Assembly (NCBI GenBank): GCA_910574455.1
Contig: CAJSYZ010000003.1
Location: 4,897,250-4,961,249 of the forward strand
Length of the DNA stretch: 64,000 nucleotides
From: Trichaptum fuscoviolaceum
Taxonomy: Eukaryota; Basidiomycota; Agaricomycetes; Hymenochaetales; Trichaptaceae
Direction: 5' to 3'
The notes under the pieces are model-generated. The model ran no database searches and was not told the origin of the DNA. It saw only the letters and a program-made list of their open reading frames with translations. The position numbers and the translations under genes were made by a program. Positions 44,692-54,389 of this stretch are shown in pieces; position 1 is the first letter of the stretch; every line of letters starts with the position of its first letter.

Positions 44692-47611
44692 CTAATTGGA
44701 TTGCACTGAGGGATCATCCTTTGGGGTTGTCGATACTGCAGGATCCAGTCAGCTTTAGATTATATGCTAACGCGCACAAGCAAAGACTTACCAGTCGCTT
44801 CCGAGCTCACTGGCAGTGAGATACTGACTGGTATCGACCCCATTTCCTTAGCTGGGCGCTTCTTCGATCTTTTCTTCAGTTTGCCACCGACTTTCTTGAC
44901 CGTACCGGACATCCTACTGAGTAAGCTCCGCTCGGTCGCATCCTTGTGGGGTAGAGGCAAGGCACCTTCGGTGTCCACGAGAGTACAATTGTCAGAGAGT
45001 CGAGACCACAGAGAGCTTTCAGAGGGGCATGTCGACCGGGAATCAAGAGCAGAGGATGTGTGCAATAGTCCATTCGGTGGAATATTATCTGGCCCACCGG
45101 AGTCCACGTGGGGAAGCACTACGCTGGCGCGCTACAAGACGGAAAGACTAGTGAGCACGCAGCAGATCATGAAGGATGATTGAAAACATACCACTTCTTC
45201 GTCACTCAAATTATGTTCTTCGATCCGAGTACCGTATCGTGCGTTCTTCCAATTAGTACTCATTGCTGTCCTCTTCTTCCTTGCCCATGGTGTTGAGAAT
45301 GGGTCATGGTTGTAAACAACGTCTGTTATGCCGTTAGATTTAAATATTTCTCTTCAGGATTGGTTGCCTTACCGTCCGTGTCTAAGTCCGAAGCATCTAA
45401 TACACGAGTAGCGTCCAAGGACATTGCGGTGCATCCTTCTTGAGAAATGGCCTTCTTTAAATTGCCACCGACCGCAGTTGCTTTGTCGGCGGTCTTGTCC
45501 AGAAGGACCTTCGTTTCTGTCGCGGGTGAATTGGAGTCGACATCTATTACATCGTAAGTATACGTAGCTTCTAAAAGAGGTGAATCGTCTTACCATTTGT
45601 GACTGAGTCCCGAGACGCGTTCTCGCTATAGGCGTTCCCAGGAAGAGTAGTTCTGTCGCCAACCGCACTTGCTTTGTCGACGACCTTGTCCAATGGGCCC
45701 TTCGTTGCGTATTCCGGTACGACTCCCTCAATGTCGACGAGGGTACTTGTGTCGGACAACAGTGAAGTTTCCGACGGGTTAGGTAGCTTTCGTAACGAGG
45801 TGTTCTGCTTCTTGAGACCGCCAACAGCTACACCCAGCAGGCTTCGAATGCGAGCAGGGCGACTGGGCTTCTTGAACTGGGAGACCGATGAGGGCTGGCC
45901 AGGTAAGCAAAGGTCCGAGAGATCGAGTTTGGAGTGAGAGTGACTGTCTGACGGGGCCACTATCTTGTGTACTAGGTCTAACGCATTCTCAGAGGCATCG
46001 TCACCCACAGGAGCTTCTGCATCGAGGTCTGAGCATCTCAGCGTATCTGCTTCTTCCGCGTCCAATGGATTAGCTATAGTACAAATAGTCATTGCATCCA
46101 CGGTCAGAGGTCCTAGTTCTTCGTTGGCAGGCGATAATGCGGGACGTATTACCGCGGCCGTGATCTTGAGTTCAGAGACGGAGCGAACCAGCATAGAGGG
46201 CGGGTCCAATCCGTCGTCTTCGGTAGATAAAGGTCCTACGAAAGGCATACTTGGAGTTACAACGACTGACAGAGGCGTCAAATCGCTATCTCCATCTTCA
46301 GGCAAAGGTATGTTGCAAGGGTCGACTCTGTCCTCTAGTTTCTCAGCACAGGCAGTCGAAGGCATAGATATGGTCAAAGAGACACGATGGTTGTCGTCAC
46401 TCGGGCTGACTGGGGTATCGGTTACAGGATCTACAGTTCGGTTCAAGGCATATTGAATAGTTGTTTTCGGCGGCTCCTCTTCCAGGAACGTTGGCGACGA
46501 GACTTCAGAAAGAGCAAGTTCTTCATCAGCAGAGACTTCAGGTAAAGCAATAGCAGAGGAATCGACAGAGAGTGTCGCATTCGCAGTCACAGGACAGTAT
46601 GAAACATCGGCCAAGTTACCATGAACAAGCGCAAACAGATAATCGTCGATAGGCATCAAGGTTAAGGCGTCTATGAGCCACTGAGCCTGATAGATCTGTG
46701 CACGGTGTGAGTGGCAGATGCGTACACGATGACATGGAAGCTTACCTGTTCGCTGGGTAACGTCACCTCCATGCCGTTCATTTTGAATTGACGTGATGCT
46801 GTGTGTCCTATGTGTATGAGAATGTGTCGAGTCCGATTGATGATGCTTGATATTTGAAGTCTTCTAGCCGTCTTGAAGCTGAAGTCAAGTCTGTTGAAGG
46901 GCAGCCCGAGGACGAGAACGACCGGTTCTTGTCCTTCAAACTGCACAGTCGCCGAGAATACAATCCCAGAATACAGGGTACCAGAACCGAGTGAAACCGA
47001 AGCCAGGTCAACCACCTTGTTGAGATCGCATTAGGTACGAGTCTAACGTCTAGATAAATGCCACTTACGAAGAGTGTAAACCACATGAAGAGAATGAAGA
47101 CCATGTCGTATGCCACCTTAGCCACCTTCTTCGCCGCCGTGAGAGCTCCTTCCATCATAGAATAGAGCTTGCCGGAGGAAGGCCTGAACGAGTACGCAAG
47201 AAGACAGAACAAGAGAACCGGGAGGAGAGTGCCAAAGTACGAGATGCCACTGGCATGATGTGCCACAGAGACATTTGAGCCACCAAGATATGAAGAGCTG
47301 AAGTCATTGTCGAGGAGAGGACAACTAAGAAAAGCCGAGTTATTGTCGGGAGGTACGATGTCACCCATGAGGCAGGTGAGAGTCGATGCCACACGGCGAG
47401 CAGGCTTGTCGAAGAGAGAACACTGGGTTTGGAGAGCAGCCAATGTCGGAGAGAGTAGAGGGACCTCACAGGTATCCAAGAGAGTCCAGAAATCGACCTC
47501 TGGCTTCCTAGCTAGCTCCTGAAGGATTCGCATTGTAGTAGGGTCGTTGCACGGCTGCGCGTGCGTTAAGATGCTCGTAAGCATGAGGATTGGGTGAGTG
47601 TCCAACATCAT
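44692..47611 (-). CDS. Large membrane-anchored, Ser-rich protein of unknown function (right copy)
   Basis: Seven exons: 47611-47069, 47015-46746, 46695-45594, 45543-45373, 45322-45192, 45131-44792 and 44735-44692, giving 866 aa, all in phase and matching the left copy. Hydrophobic segments (FGTLLPVLLFCLLAYSF, VAYDMVFILFMWFTLF) and repeated LDK..DKA.AVG motifs are kept (GPLDKVVDKASAVGDR, LLDKTADKATAVGGNLKK, SLLSRMSGTVKKVGGKLKKR). The main differences are small in-frame indels in exons 3, 4 and 6. One removes the basic KKRAIRQED end of the first repeat. Preservation of the frame in both copies after many substitutions argues that both are under selection. Confidence 0.75.
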
Positions 47612-48099
47612 TGAAGAAGTCAGACTATATATGTATATAACAGAGGGGTGTATATCGCACGAGGTATGTGTATGAGATGGTCGAGGTACGAGGGCAAGAT
47701 GTGATAGTGGAGCGGGACAGGTGAGGAGGTTTTATAAATGAAATTCGCAACAACCAGACGCGCTTGGTCGTGTTTGGCCACTGCGACGCGTCGCGCTTAA
47801 TCACGGTCGTGAGTACAAACAGTACCAAATATGATCCTCATTCTCGACCATATAAGAAACCTGGTCTGATTCGGGACTGATGTTTTGGCCTATTCGTTGT
47901 CCATCACTGCTGAAGGCAGTGTATGAATGGTCAGTAATATGACAAGAATAGTAAGCAAATGAGTGTCCAACTTTAATACTGTACGTCATCGACAGGATTT
48001 TTTTGGTGAGTAAATATAGTGAACTAACGAATACCTGTACCAGTGCTTGATATCAACAAGCACCAATACAGGCGAAGAATGCGAACGCAAAGACTAACA
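47612..48099 (-). promoter_or_regulatory. Upstream region with TATA-like box at 47732-47739
   Basis: Mirror of the region before 1189: TTTATAAA 121 nt upstream of the ATG and a GACGCGTCGCG motif near 47780. The rest is unmatched or diverged intergenic DNA. Confidence 0.45.
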
Positions 48100-48495
48100 T
48101 CACTCGGTCCCCCACTCATTCTCCTCCAAGCTATCCCCAAAACTCATGCACATATATCTCAGAAGGCAAGGCCAAACCATAGAGATGCACATGGACTGAT
48201 CATCATTAGCTTCCTGTTGTAGATTGTGGCGGTTAATGATGCGCTCGCGTAGCTCTGTCACCTGTACAGTAAGCTCGATGCCTAGCTGGCGGCTATCATC
48301 GATAGTCAACGGTTGCGATCGTGCGCTAAGCTGCGCAAGCTCCCTTTCACGCAATTTTGCACTGGCATCGTACCGGGTAGTTAGGACAACACGCTCTACG
48401 AGAGAGATAGAAAGGCGATCGAGCTTTCGTAACATAATTTCTCGTATTTCGTCACATTGCCACATGTGAACGAGCCGAAGGACAGTCTTCCACCT
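48100..48495 (-). pseudogene. BTB gene 3' half, cut at the duplication junction
   Basis: The minus strand reads RWKTVLRLVHMWQCDEIRE and continues to SFGDSLEENEWGTE, open to the stop at 48100. It matches the last exon of the left BTB gene but begins at the junction, so the BTB fold itself (exons 1 and 2) is missing. Its C-terminus shows the intact form of the tail that the left copy has lost to a stop codon. Confidence 0.7.
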
Positions 48496-48997
48496 CCTAA
48501 ACTACGGGAGTTGGAGATCAACATGTCAGCCGCGAATGTCCGAGAAGATTGAGAGCCGGACTTCGACAACTTCCTTCCGTTCAAGGAATATCCTGCCCTT
48601 GAAGACCTGAAATTCTCTTTGAAGGGTGGCCTTATACGAAATGAAAGAATTTCCCCTACCCCTCGGAAGGACTCCTGGATTGCGCACTCTATTTTTGGAC
48701 ACACCAGCTTTTGTTCCCGTTCCATATTACAATTTCAATGAGGAAGACGCCAGCGAAAGGGTACCCACGCTGCGCACTCTAGAGGTGGCAAACTGCAGCG
48801 ACTTGCAACTTCCCTGGCTGGAAGGATTGCGGGAATCAATGAAAAAACAAGTCCTCAGCGCCCAAACCCTTAATCCGTGCGCCGGATTGATACGCTCTAT
48901 GGTGAAGAGGACAAAGCTGTTCTCTGGGGTCCGGAGAGGAAATTGGCTGCTAGACACGGGGAAACATAACCCGGAGGATTCTGACATGGACTACTAG
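48496..48997 (+). pseudogene. F-box/LRR gene 3' fragment (in DR2)
   Basis: Begins in the middle of a leucine-rich unit (KLRELEINMSAANVRED), with TGA where the 35 kb copy has CGC. A frameshift near 48622 follows, then TPGLRTLFLDTPAFVPVPYY and a C-terminus ending DSDMDY. No 5' part exists here. Confidence 0.75.
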
Positions 48998-49149
48998 TCA
49001 GACATTCATTTCCCCCTTTCATTGTATCAGAGGACCCCACATTTTCTCCATTATCTCGTCGAAATATGTAGACGGTGGGAACGTAGCCGAATGAGTCGTT
49101 CATGAAAGAACTGCATGAAAGATGTGGATGTTAAGCAGGTATGCTGAAG

Positions 49150-50339
49150 ATAAAGAACAAGCAGTACTTTAATCGTGGAAGAATGTGCTGGCATCCAAGA
49201 GGACCGACCGAAACTGAGGGCTAATCGAGCACAACTTGCCACCGCCGTGGGCGCTTGCGAACAGAGTTCACAACATTTAGCCCACACACCAGCAGCTGAC
49301 TCACTCCCAGAGCAGGGGACGCGCGTAGTGTGGATTTTGGAGGGTGAGGCGAGGTTAAAGCAAGCATGGAAGGACGATGAGTGATAAAGGACTACCTGCG
49401 TCATGATGTAGCGGTGATGATGAGTGTCGGTCGAAGTGCCTGGACGGCATGCTGCGCTATCATAATCAAATCAATGATGAGATGGAATGTGCGGCTGCTC
49501 TCTACTTGACCTGCGGATGGCGCCCACTCCAGGTCACTCGAACAGTTCGTACGCTTAGTGCACTACTGAATGAAACTGATGATGACCACCTCAGGCGATG
49601 AATGAGCGGCCATGAGACGAAAATGAGGCCCATAGACAAGGGGAGTGGTGGAGGTCGGAGATGGATGGCTATAGGTTTTGTTTGGGAAAAGTAGTCAATG
49701 AGGAGGGCGATTGAGAATTTTGAAGACCGACCCACTTTGTAAAATTTCTTCATTCATGGATTGGGCTGCAGCGGGCTTCAGACACGGATGGTGAGGGGTT
49801 ATAAAGGAATGACATCGCGTTTCTGGAGTCGGCATCACGTCTCGTGGGCAAGTGCCGTCCACTTCGTCTGACTGGCCTCGTGGTGGCCGAGAAATAAGGA
49901 GACAGTACCCTCGTCTCTGGGCGGCATTAAGATAGATACGAATGGCGGAGGATGATGTTCGTATGTTGATACGAGACGGGTACGAGTACCATAGTACTAT
50001 CTAGCCACTTTCGTCCTCAACGACGTTCGGTAGCCCACCCCGCTGGGAGCTTGACGATACATCCGCACTCGAAGAACAACATTGCCTTCACTCGATCTAA
50101 AAGAGAACGATGTGAGTAAGACACTATGAAGGAGTAAATTGAAGTTAGTGTTGACGCACAAGTTTCACAAAAGTCAACCAGCGACCACTGGCAGCCCAGG
50201 CGCATCTCTTCATGTTCTTCCTCCATTCCGCCACTTGCCACTTCCCGCTACAACCTCCCAGGACAGCCAGTACCAATCCACCATCCACCAGTTTCGCGTC
50301 ATTCGAAGGAGTGACCAATGTATGGGTAGACTGCTCGAC
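49150..50339 (-). pseudogene. Relic of transporter 5' region (copy in DR2)
   Basis: Same content as 36472-37656, with small deletions; no open transporter frame. Confidence 0.45.
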
Positions 50340-50990
50340 ACCGTCGTGAGATGACATTATGCGACGTCAACTTGAATACGTGTGGGTTGAAACAAATCTT
50401 TCCCGATCAGACGATCAGAAGAAGCCCGAGTGAATTGGAAGATGGAGGCCCTTGTGCTTCGGCAGAAACAACGTTACTGAATGACTTCCTGCAGGAATTT
50501 AGAACCGGTTTCTAAGTTCTAAACAGTCTGAGGTTCTAAAAAAAGGTTTAGAAACAAGCTCCTAAACCGTAGCTCGGTTTAGGACGTATCATCTAAGCTC
50601 AAGACCTGCGCGAGCTTTCCATGAGATATTTACCCATAATAATAATAAGTAATAATTACAATCGTACTTATGTGAAAAAACCAGCTTCAATGCGTCAAAA
50701 TAGAGTGAGATAGTCTTGCTCGCTGTTGCGCACAGCGAGCACGACTCTTGCTTGCTGCGGACAGTGGCAAGGCTGGACCCTGGGCGTGTGAGGCCTGGCT
50801 CCGAGTCCATACTATGATATTACTATTACTATCACTGACAAGGGTCCTGCCCGGCCTCAGGCTCGCCGGTCACTTCAGTCACCGCGTTCAAGTTCAAGTT
50901 CAAGTTACCGGTGGACACAGGTGGCTACTCGGTCATCCAAGTCATCCACATAAATTAATGCTCGATTTACCGCTAGCTTATAGAAATAGT
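50340..50990. other. Intergenic with short hairpins and a CAAGTT tandem
   Basis: CCTAAACCG/CGGTTTAGG (50561-50569, 50575-50583) is the clearest of several TTTAGA-type inverted repeats at 50.5-50.6 kb. Three CAAGTT units lie near 50890. No gene. Confidence 0.5.
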
Positions 50991-51055
50991 GCCAACTCTA
51001 TCTCTAGGGATAGGCCACTAGGCCCTAGGAGCCTATCCCTAGAGATAGCGTTGGC
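50991..51055. repeat. 65-bp near-perfect palindrome
   Basis: Arms 50991-51015 and 51031-51055 pair at 24 of 25 positions (inner 18 perfect: CTATCTCTAGGGATAGGC), loop 15 nt. The loop is itself partly palindromic (CTAGGCCCTAG). Confidence 0.85.
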
Positions 51056-51620
51056 TGGGCTGAGCAGGTGGACGGACAGCTAGAGATCAGCTTAAAAGTC
51101 ATTGGTTTTACATTGCAATTCATTAGTAACATATGAGATAAGATAACAGGGGTCATAGTAGTAGAACCGTGAAAATCGAAGAAGAAGGAAAGTAATAAAT
51201 AAGAAAAAATAAGAATATATGCAATAGCTACGCTTCGTGTCGGGGATCACTGGCAGAAATTGACGAACTTGAAAATAGTATCTGTTGCCAAATGATTTTT
51301 GTTTGCTCAAGTTTGTCCATCAATTCAAGTTTGTAGTATGTAGTACTATGTACTATCCGACGCCCTCCCACGATACGGCATTTCTCTTCTTTCATCCTCT
51401 CATTTGCTTCAAGATATGCTTCAAATCCAAGAAATACAGCCAAATCGCTTTCTGTGCAGCTTATACAGTGAACAAAAGTTGAATCCATGAACAACCTACT
51501 TATAAAATAAGATGGTGGATTTCTGGAAATGGAGCCGGTTTCAAACTTGAATGACATCAGTGACTTCAGGTCGCAAAGGTTTGAAGTTTGAATGCTCCAT
51601 TTTGTGTTGAATCGCCCATC
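51056..51620. other. Intergenic, upstream of the mitochondrial-type gene
   Basis: AT-rich; no feature seen apart from the upstream region of the next gene. Confidence 0.4.
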
Positions 51621-52625
51621 ATGTCTCACCGAACGTTATTGCGTTTCAACAGCTCGACGCGCGCAATAACTTGCAGTCGTCTTTTCCATACATCGCGCAT
51701 TCTGTTTAAGGACTCGAAGTTTCCACATGAAAAACTCGAGCAAGGCCATACTTCGAAGAAAGCGAGTGGCGTGAAGGACACCCAGGCCGAGTCTGCGAAA
51801 GCGGGCTTCAAGCGGGCGCGAGGTGGAGATGAGAGTGGAATGGATGTTGCATCGGACTCAGCACAGTCGAAGGCGCGTTCGCCATCGAATGGTGGGAATC
51901 CCGAGCAGATTGGCTTCGTAGAGCAAGTTGGTGGTGCCTCGTCGTCGTCCAACAAGTTCGATAACGGAGAGAGTCAGGGTGGCGGAGACAGCAGGTCCGA
52001 AGGCCGCACTGCGCACGGCGACGAGGAGGCACAGGCGCCCGGTTTGCTTTCCAGCTTGAAGCAAGCTATTGGCCTCAAGACAAATAGTGGGGACGTGAAG
52101 CAGAACCGAGGTGGAGGGAGCGGGGTGACTGGCACGGGTACGTTTGGCGACTCGGGTCGGAAGCAGGGCCTGCACACGAGTGCGACTGCAGCTTACCACC
52201 GTATCGTCGAGAAGGATGCGCCCAGTCCAGCCGACTACATGAAGACCGTAGCTCAAGACCTAGTGGAATCCCGTTCCACTTCGCATCGCCAGCACCAGCG
52301 TAATCACAACCTTACCCATCGCCATCGAGAGCTAAGCAAGGACCTTGGGCAAAATAGCGAAGCTTGGGAGCGGGAAGTAATCTCGAAGACGACAACGGTT
52401 TCTACCCCGAAGACACTCCCTGGTGGGCATGCACCGAAGTCCAGCAATCATGTGTCGGGAGAATGGAGTTCGGCTGGCCTCGGCGACAAGCAATACCGCA
52501 ATGTAGGCGTGGAAGAGGAGCCTTATGAGCCCCCGGCCGACGATGAGGATTCGCTTAGCAAGCACGACGCTCGACAGAAGAAGCTTAGATATGGAGGACT
52601 TGCTAAGGATCCAGAACTCGTATGA
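51621..52625 (+). CDS. Probable mitochondrial protein, conserved in agaricomycetes, function unknown
   Basis: Intronless, 334 aa from ATG 51621 (MSHRTLLRFNSSTRAITCSR). An in-frame ATG 33 nt upstream is less likely, because the presequence-like Arg/Ser stretch starts at 51621. The head ends LFHTSRILFKDSKFPHEKL, a typical cleavable targeting region. The body is polar, Gly/Ser/Lys-rich and probably disordered (GGGSGVTGTGTFGDSGRK, KQAIGLKTNSGDVKQNRGGG), with a second HTSATAAYHRI block. It ends DARQKKLRYGGLAKDPEL. Similar low-complexity proteins with a LFHTSR head and a KLRYGG tail are familiar from mushrooms without known role. Identification is from sequence style, not a search. Confidence 0.6.
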   Translation: MSHRTLLRFNSSTRAITCSRLFHTSRILFKDSKFPHEKLEQGHTSKKASGVKDTQAESAKAGFKRARGGDESGMDVASDSAQSKARSPSNGGNPEQIGFVEQVGGASSSSNKFDNGESQGGGDSRSEGRTAHGDEEAQAPGLLSSLKQAIGLKTNSGDVKQNRGGGSGVTGTGTFGDSGRKQGLHTSATAAYHRIVEKDAPSPADYMKTVAQDLVESRSTSHRQHQRNHNLTHRHRELSKDLGQNSEAWEREVISKTTTVSTPKTLPGGHAPKSSNHVSGEWSSAGLGDKQYRNVGVEEEPYEPPADDEDSLSKHDARQKKLRYGGLAKDPELV

Positions 52626-52850
52626 AGCTGAAGTGGTTGAAACGTTTCGTACTGGTTCAGGCGAATCAGGCCACTCGTAAGTTCAAGATGGGGCCTTCTG
52701 TCGGTAAATTGTATTTCTATTCCATAAAAAATGTACTTATACTCGTACGCACGAAATCAACTATCTTGTCAAGCTACTTGCGTCGTTGCACTTCTTTTCT
52801 TTGCATCGTCAGAAAAGTAATTAGAAATCTCGAACAGAATCCATCAGACG

Positions 52851-53085
52851 TCAAGTTTCGGCCTCCTCTACTTCACTAGTATTGTGCGCGTTTGGGAGTT
52901 CCTTCTGAAGTTTTCCCATCATCACTTCACCGGGACAATTTGCCACATATACAATGCCAGAGTCAGGATTTTTATTGAAGTGTGTCGGTGTAACCACAAG
53001 GCTCAGCCTGAACCTCCCCGGTCCAGTCTTGCGTGACATACATCCGGAAGCCTTAGCTGACGATGACAAAAGCACTAAATAATAA
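52851..53085 (-). pseudogene. Orphan last exon of an unknown gene
   Basis: After a splice-like TTTAG (near 53086) the minus strand reads SSSAKASGCMSRKTGPGRF, RLSLVVTPTHFNKN and SGIVYVANCPGEVMMG before TGA. It looks like real coding sequence, but no upstream exon is present. Confidence 0.35.
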
Positions 53086-53235
53086 GGACAGAATTATACT
53101 CCTTGTTAGCAGCTAGTCGCTAGTACCATCCCAGAACGTTCTTTAACCTGCCAGACTTCGCCTAGTTCGTTTGATTATAATATGATAATTTAACATAATA
53201 AATTGACTATCCTACACAAAGCTGCTGTGACTACA
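53086..53235. other. AT-rich flank shared with 11.33-11.43 kb
   Basis: Inverted similarity to the 3' flank of the Ser-rich gene. No gene. Confidence 0.5.
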
Positions 53236-53545
53236 CTACTGACCTGGTATACGAGAACCTAAGCAATGGCTGACGAGACGTTTTTTCTGCAAAGCCTCTA
53301 ACGACCGCTTTCTGAACCTGAGCGTCCGAGCATCTCGTATACGGCCCTCGCAATCCATCTCATCATCATTGCATCCCGATCCATCTCTTTTCGCCGCCAT
53401 ATGAACCATAAGCACAGACGCGAGTGCCGCTTCTGGGGTCTGTACCGATGTCGCAGAGAACAAGGACGGTGTCTGCTCGAGGGTGACCGAACTTCCCCCA
53501 CTACTTCAAGGCATATTCTCGCAGACAGATCTTAGATTAGAACCG
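53236..53545 (-). pseudogene. 3' fragment of the Ser-rich gene of 8.7-11.3 kb
   Basis: The minus strand reads LRSVCENMP, a stop, SSGGSSVTLEQTPSLFSAT, VQTPEAALASVLMVHMAAKR and the end KKRLVSHCLGSRIPGQ. It is nearly identical to 11025-11325. Sequence further upstream (53.55-53.80 kb) is unrelated, so the copy is cut at about 53545. Confidence 0.75.
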
Positions 53546-54389
53546 AAAAATTCACGTCTCCAAGTTCTCATCATCCCATGAAGCTTCCCAATTTCGATAT
53601 AACTTTCGCGCTTTTCACATAGACGCAGTTGCTCAGTTGCATGGTGCATAGAAGAGAATACAACGTTGTCAAAGCAATATAGGGAGTTGTTGAGGTAGCG
53701 TGCAGAGGACATAGAAGGCAGAGGCATATCGGCTACGCTTGGTTCAGAGGGCAGACTCGGATAGTTCCACTGGCAAAGCCGGCTCGACTCGGACTTCATC
53801 AGGGAAACTACTTTCTGCTGAAAGTGACTTAAGCGTTACTTAAACGTCCTGAGTGACTTGAAGTCTAATAAGGCAAACCGCACTTATTCATGCATGTCCT
53901 CCCATTATTCAGGACCAGTTGGCTGAAATAAGGGCGAGTTGGCTGAATCAGTGCTCTAAGTGTTTCAGGCAATCTGTACCCCAGTGCTCCAGTGCTTCAG
54001 TGCTTCATCCTTTAATTACAGCAGGAGACAAGTGTTGTAAGACAAACTGCAGTGCTCAAGAGTTCAAGTGCATAAGAACGATCCAAGTATTTCATTGCAT
54101 CAGAAGTAATATAAGACAACGGTAAGTAGCTATCAGTGCCTCAGCGTTCAAGTACATCAGTCATTTACACAAGACTAAGCATAGCAGTCACTATCATGGA
54201 ACCCGCCACGACACGATTCTGAACCACTGCCACGGGCAGTGGCAGGCCCATTTCGCTACCGTGCCTTCAATTCTGCATGTTCTTTGGCGTGCCAGTAGAA
54301 ACGAAGGCTGCTCTGCGAGTCGATGGTAATAAGTTATTGAGCGACGGACAGAGACGAAACGAAGAGGCTCACCAGTGAACGATTTGCCC
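53546..54389. other. Intergenic, CAGTGCTTC-type repeats
   Basis: Short direct repeats CAGTGCTTCAGTGCTTC near 53990-54005 and related units to 54160. A short hairpin CTGCCACGGGCAG lies near 54225. No gene supported. It may be the outer flank of the element that follows. Confidence 0.4.

Larger units (their letters stand above)
41035..48495. repeat. Inverted duplication block 1, right arm (pairs with 621-7765)
   Basis: Reverse-complement similarity spans F-box gene B, the pyrimidine tract, the seven-exon membrane gene and the 3' half of the BTB gene. It ends abruptly at CTTCCACCT (48495), where DR2 starts. Confidence 0.85.
48496..50339 (+). repeat. Direct repeat DR2
   Basis: Second copy of 35757-37656. 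It starts exactly where the BTB homology ends (microhomology CCT) and ends at TGGGTAGACTGCTCGAC. Confidence 0.7.
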
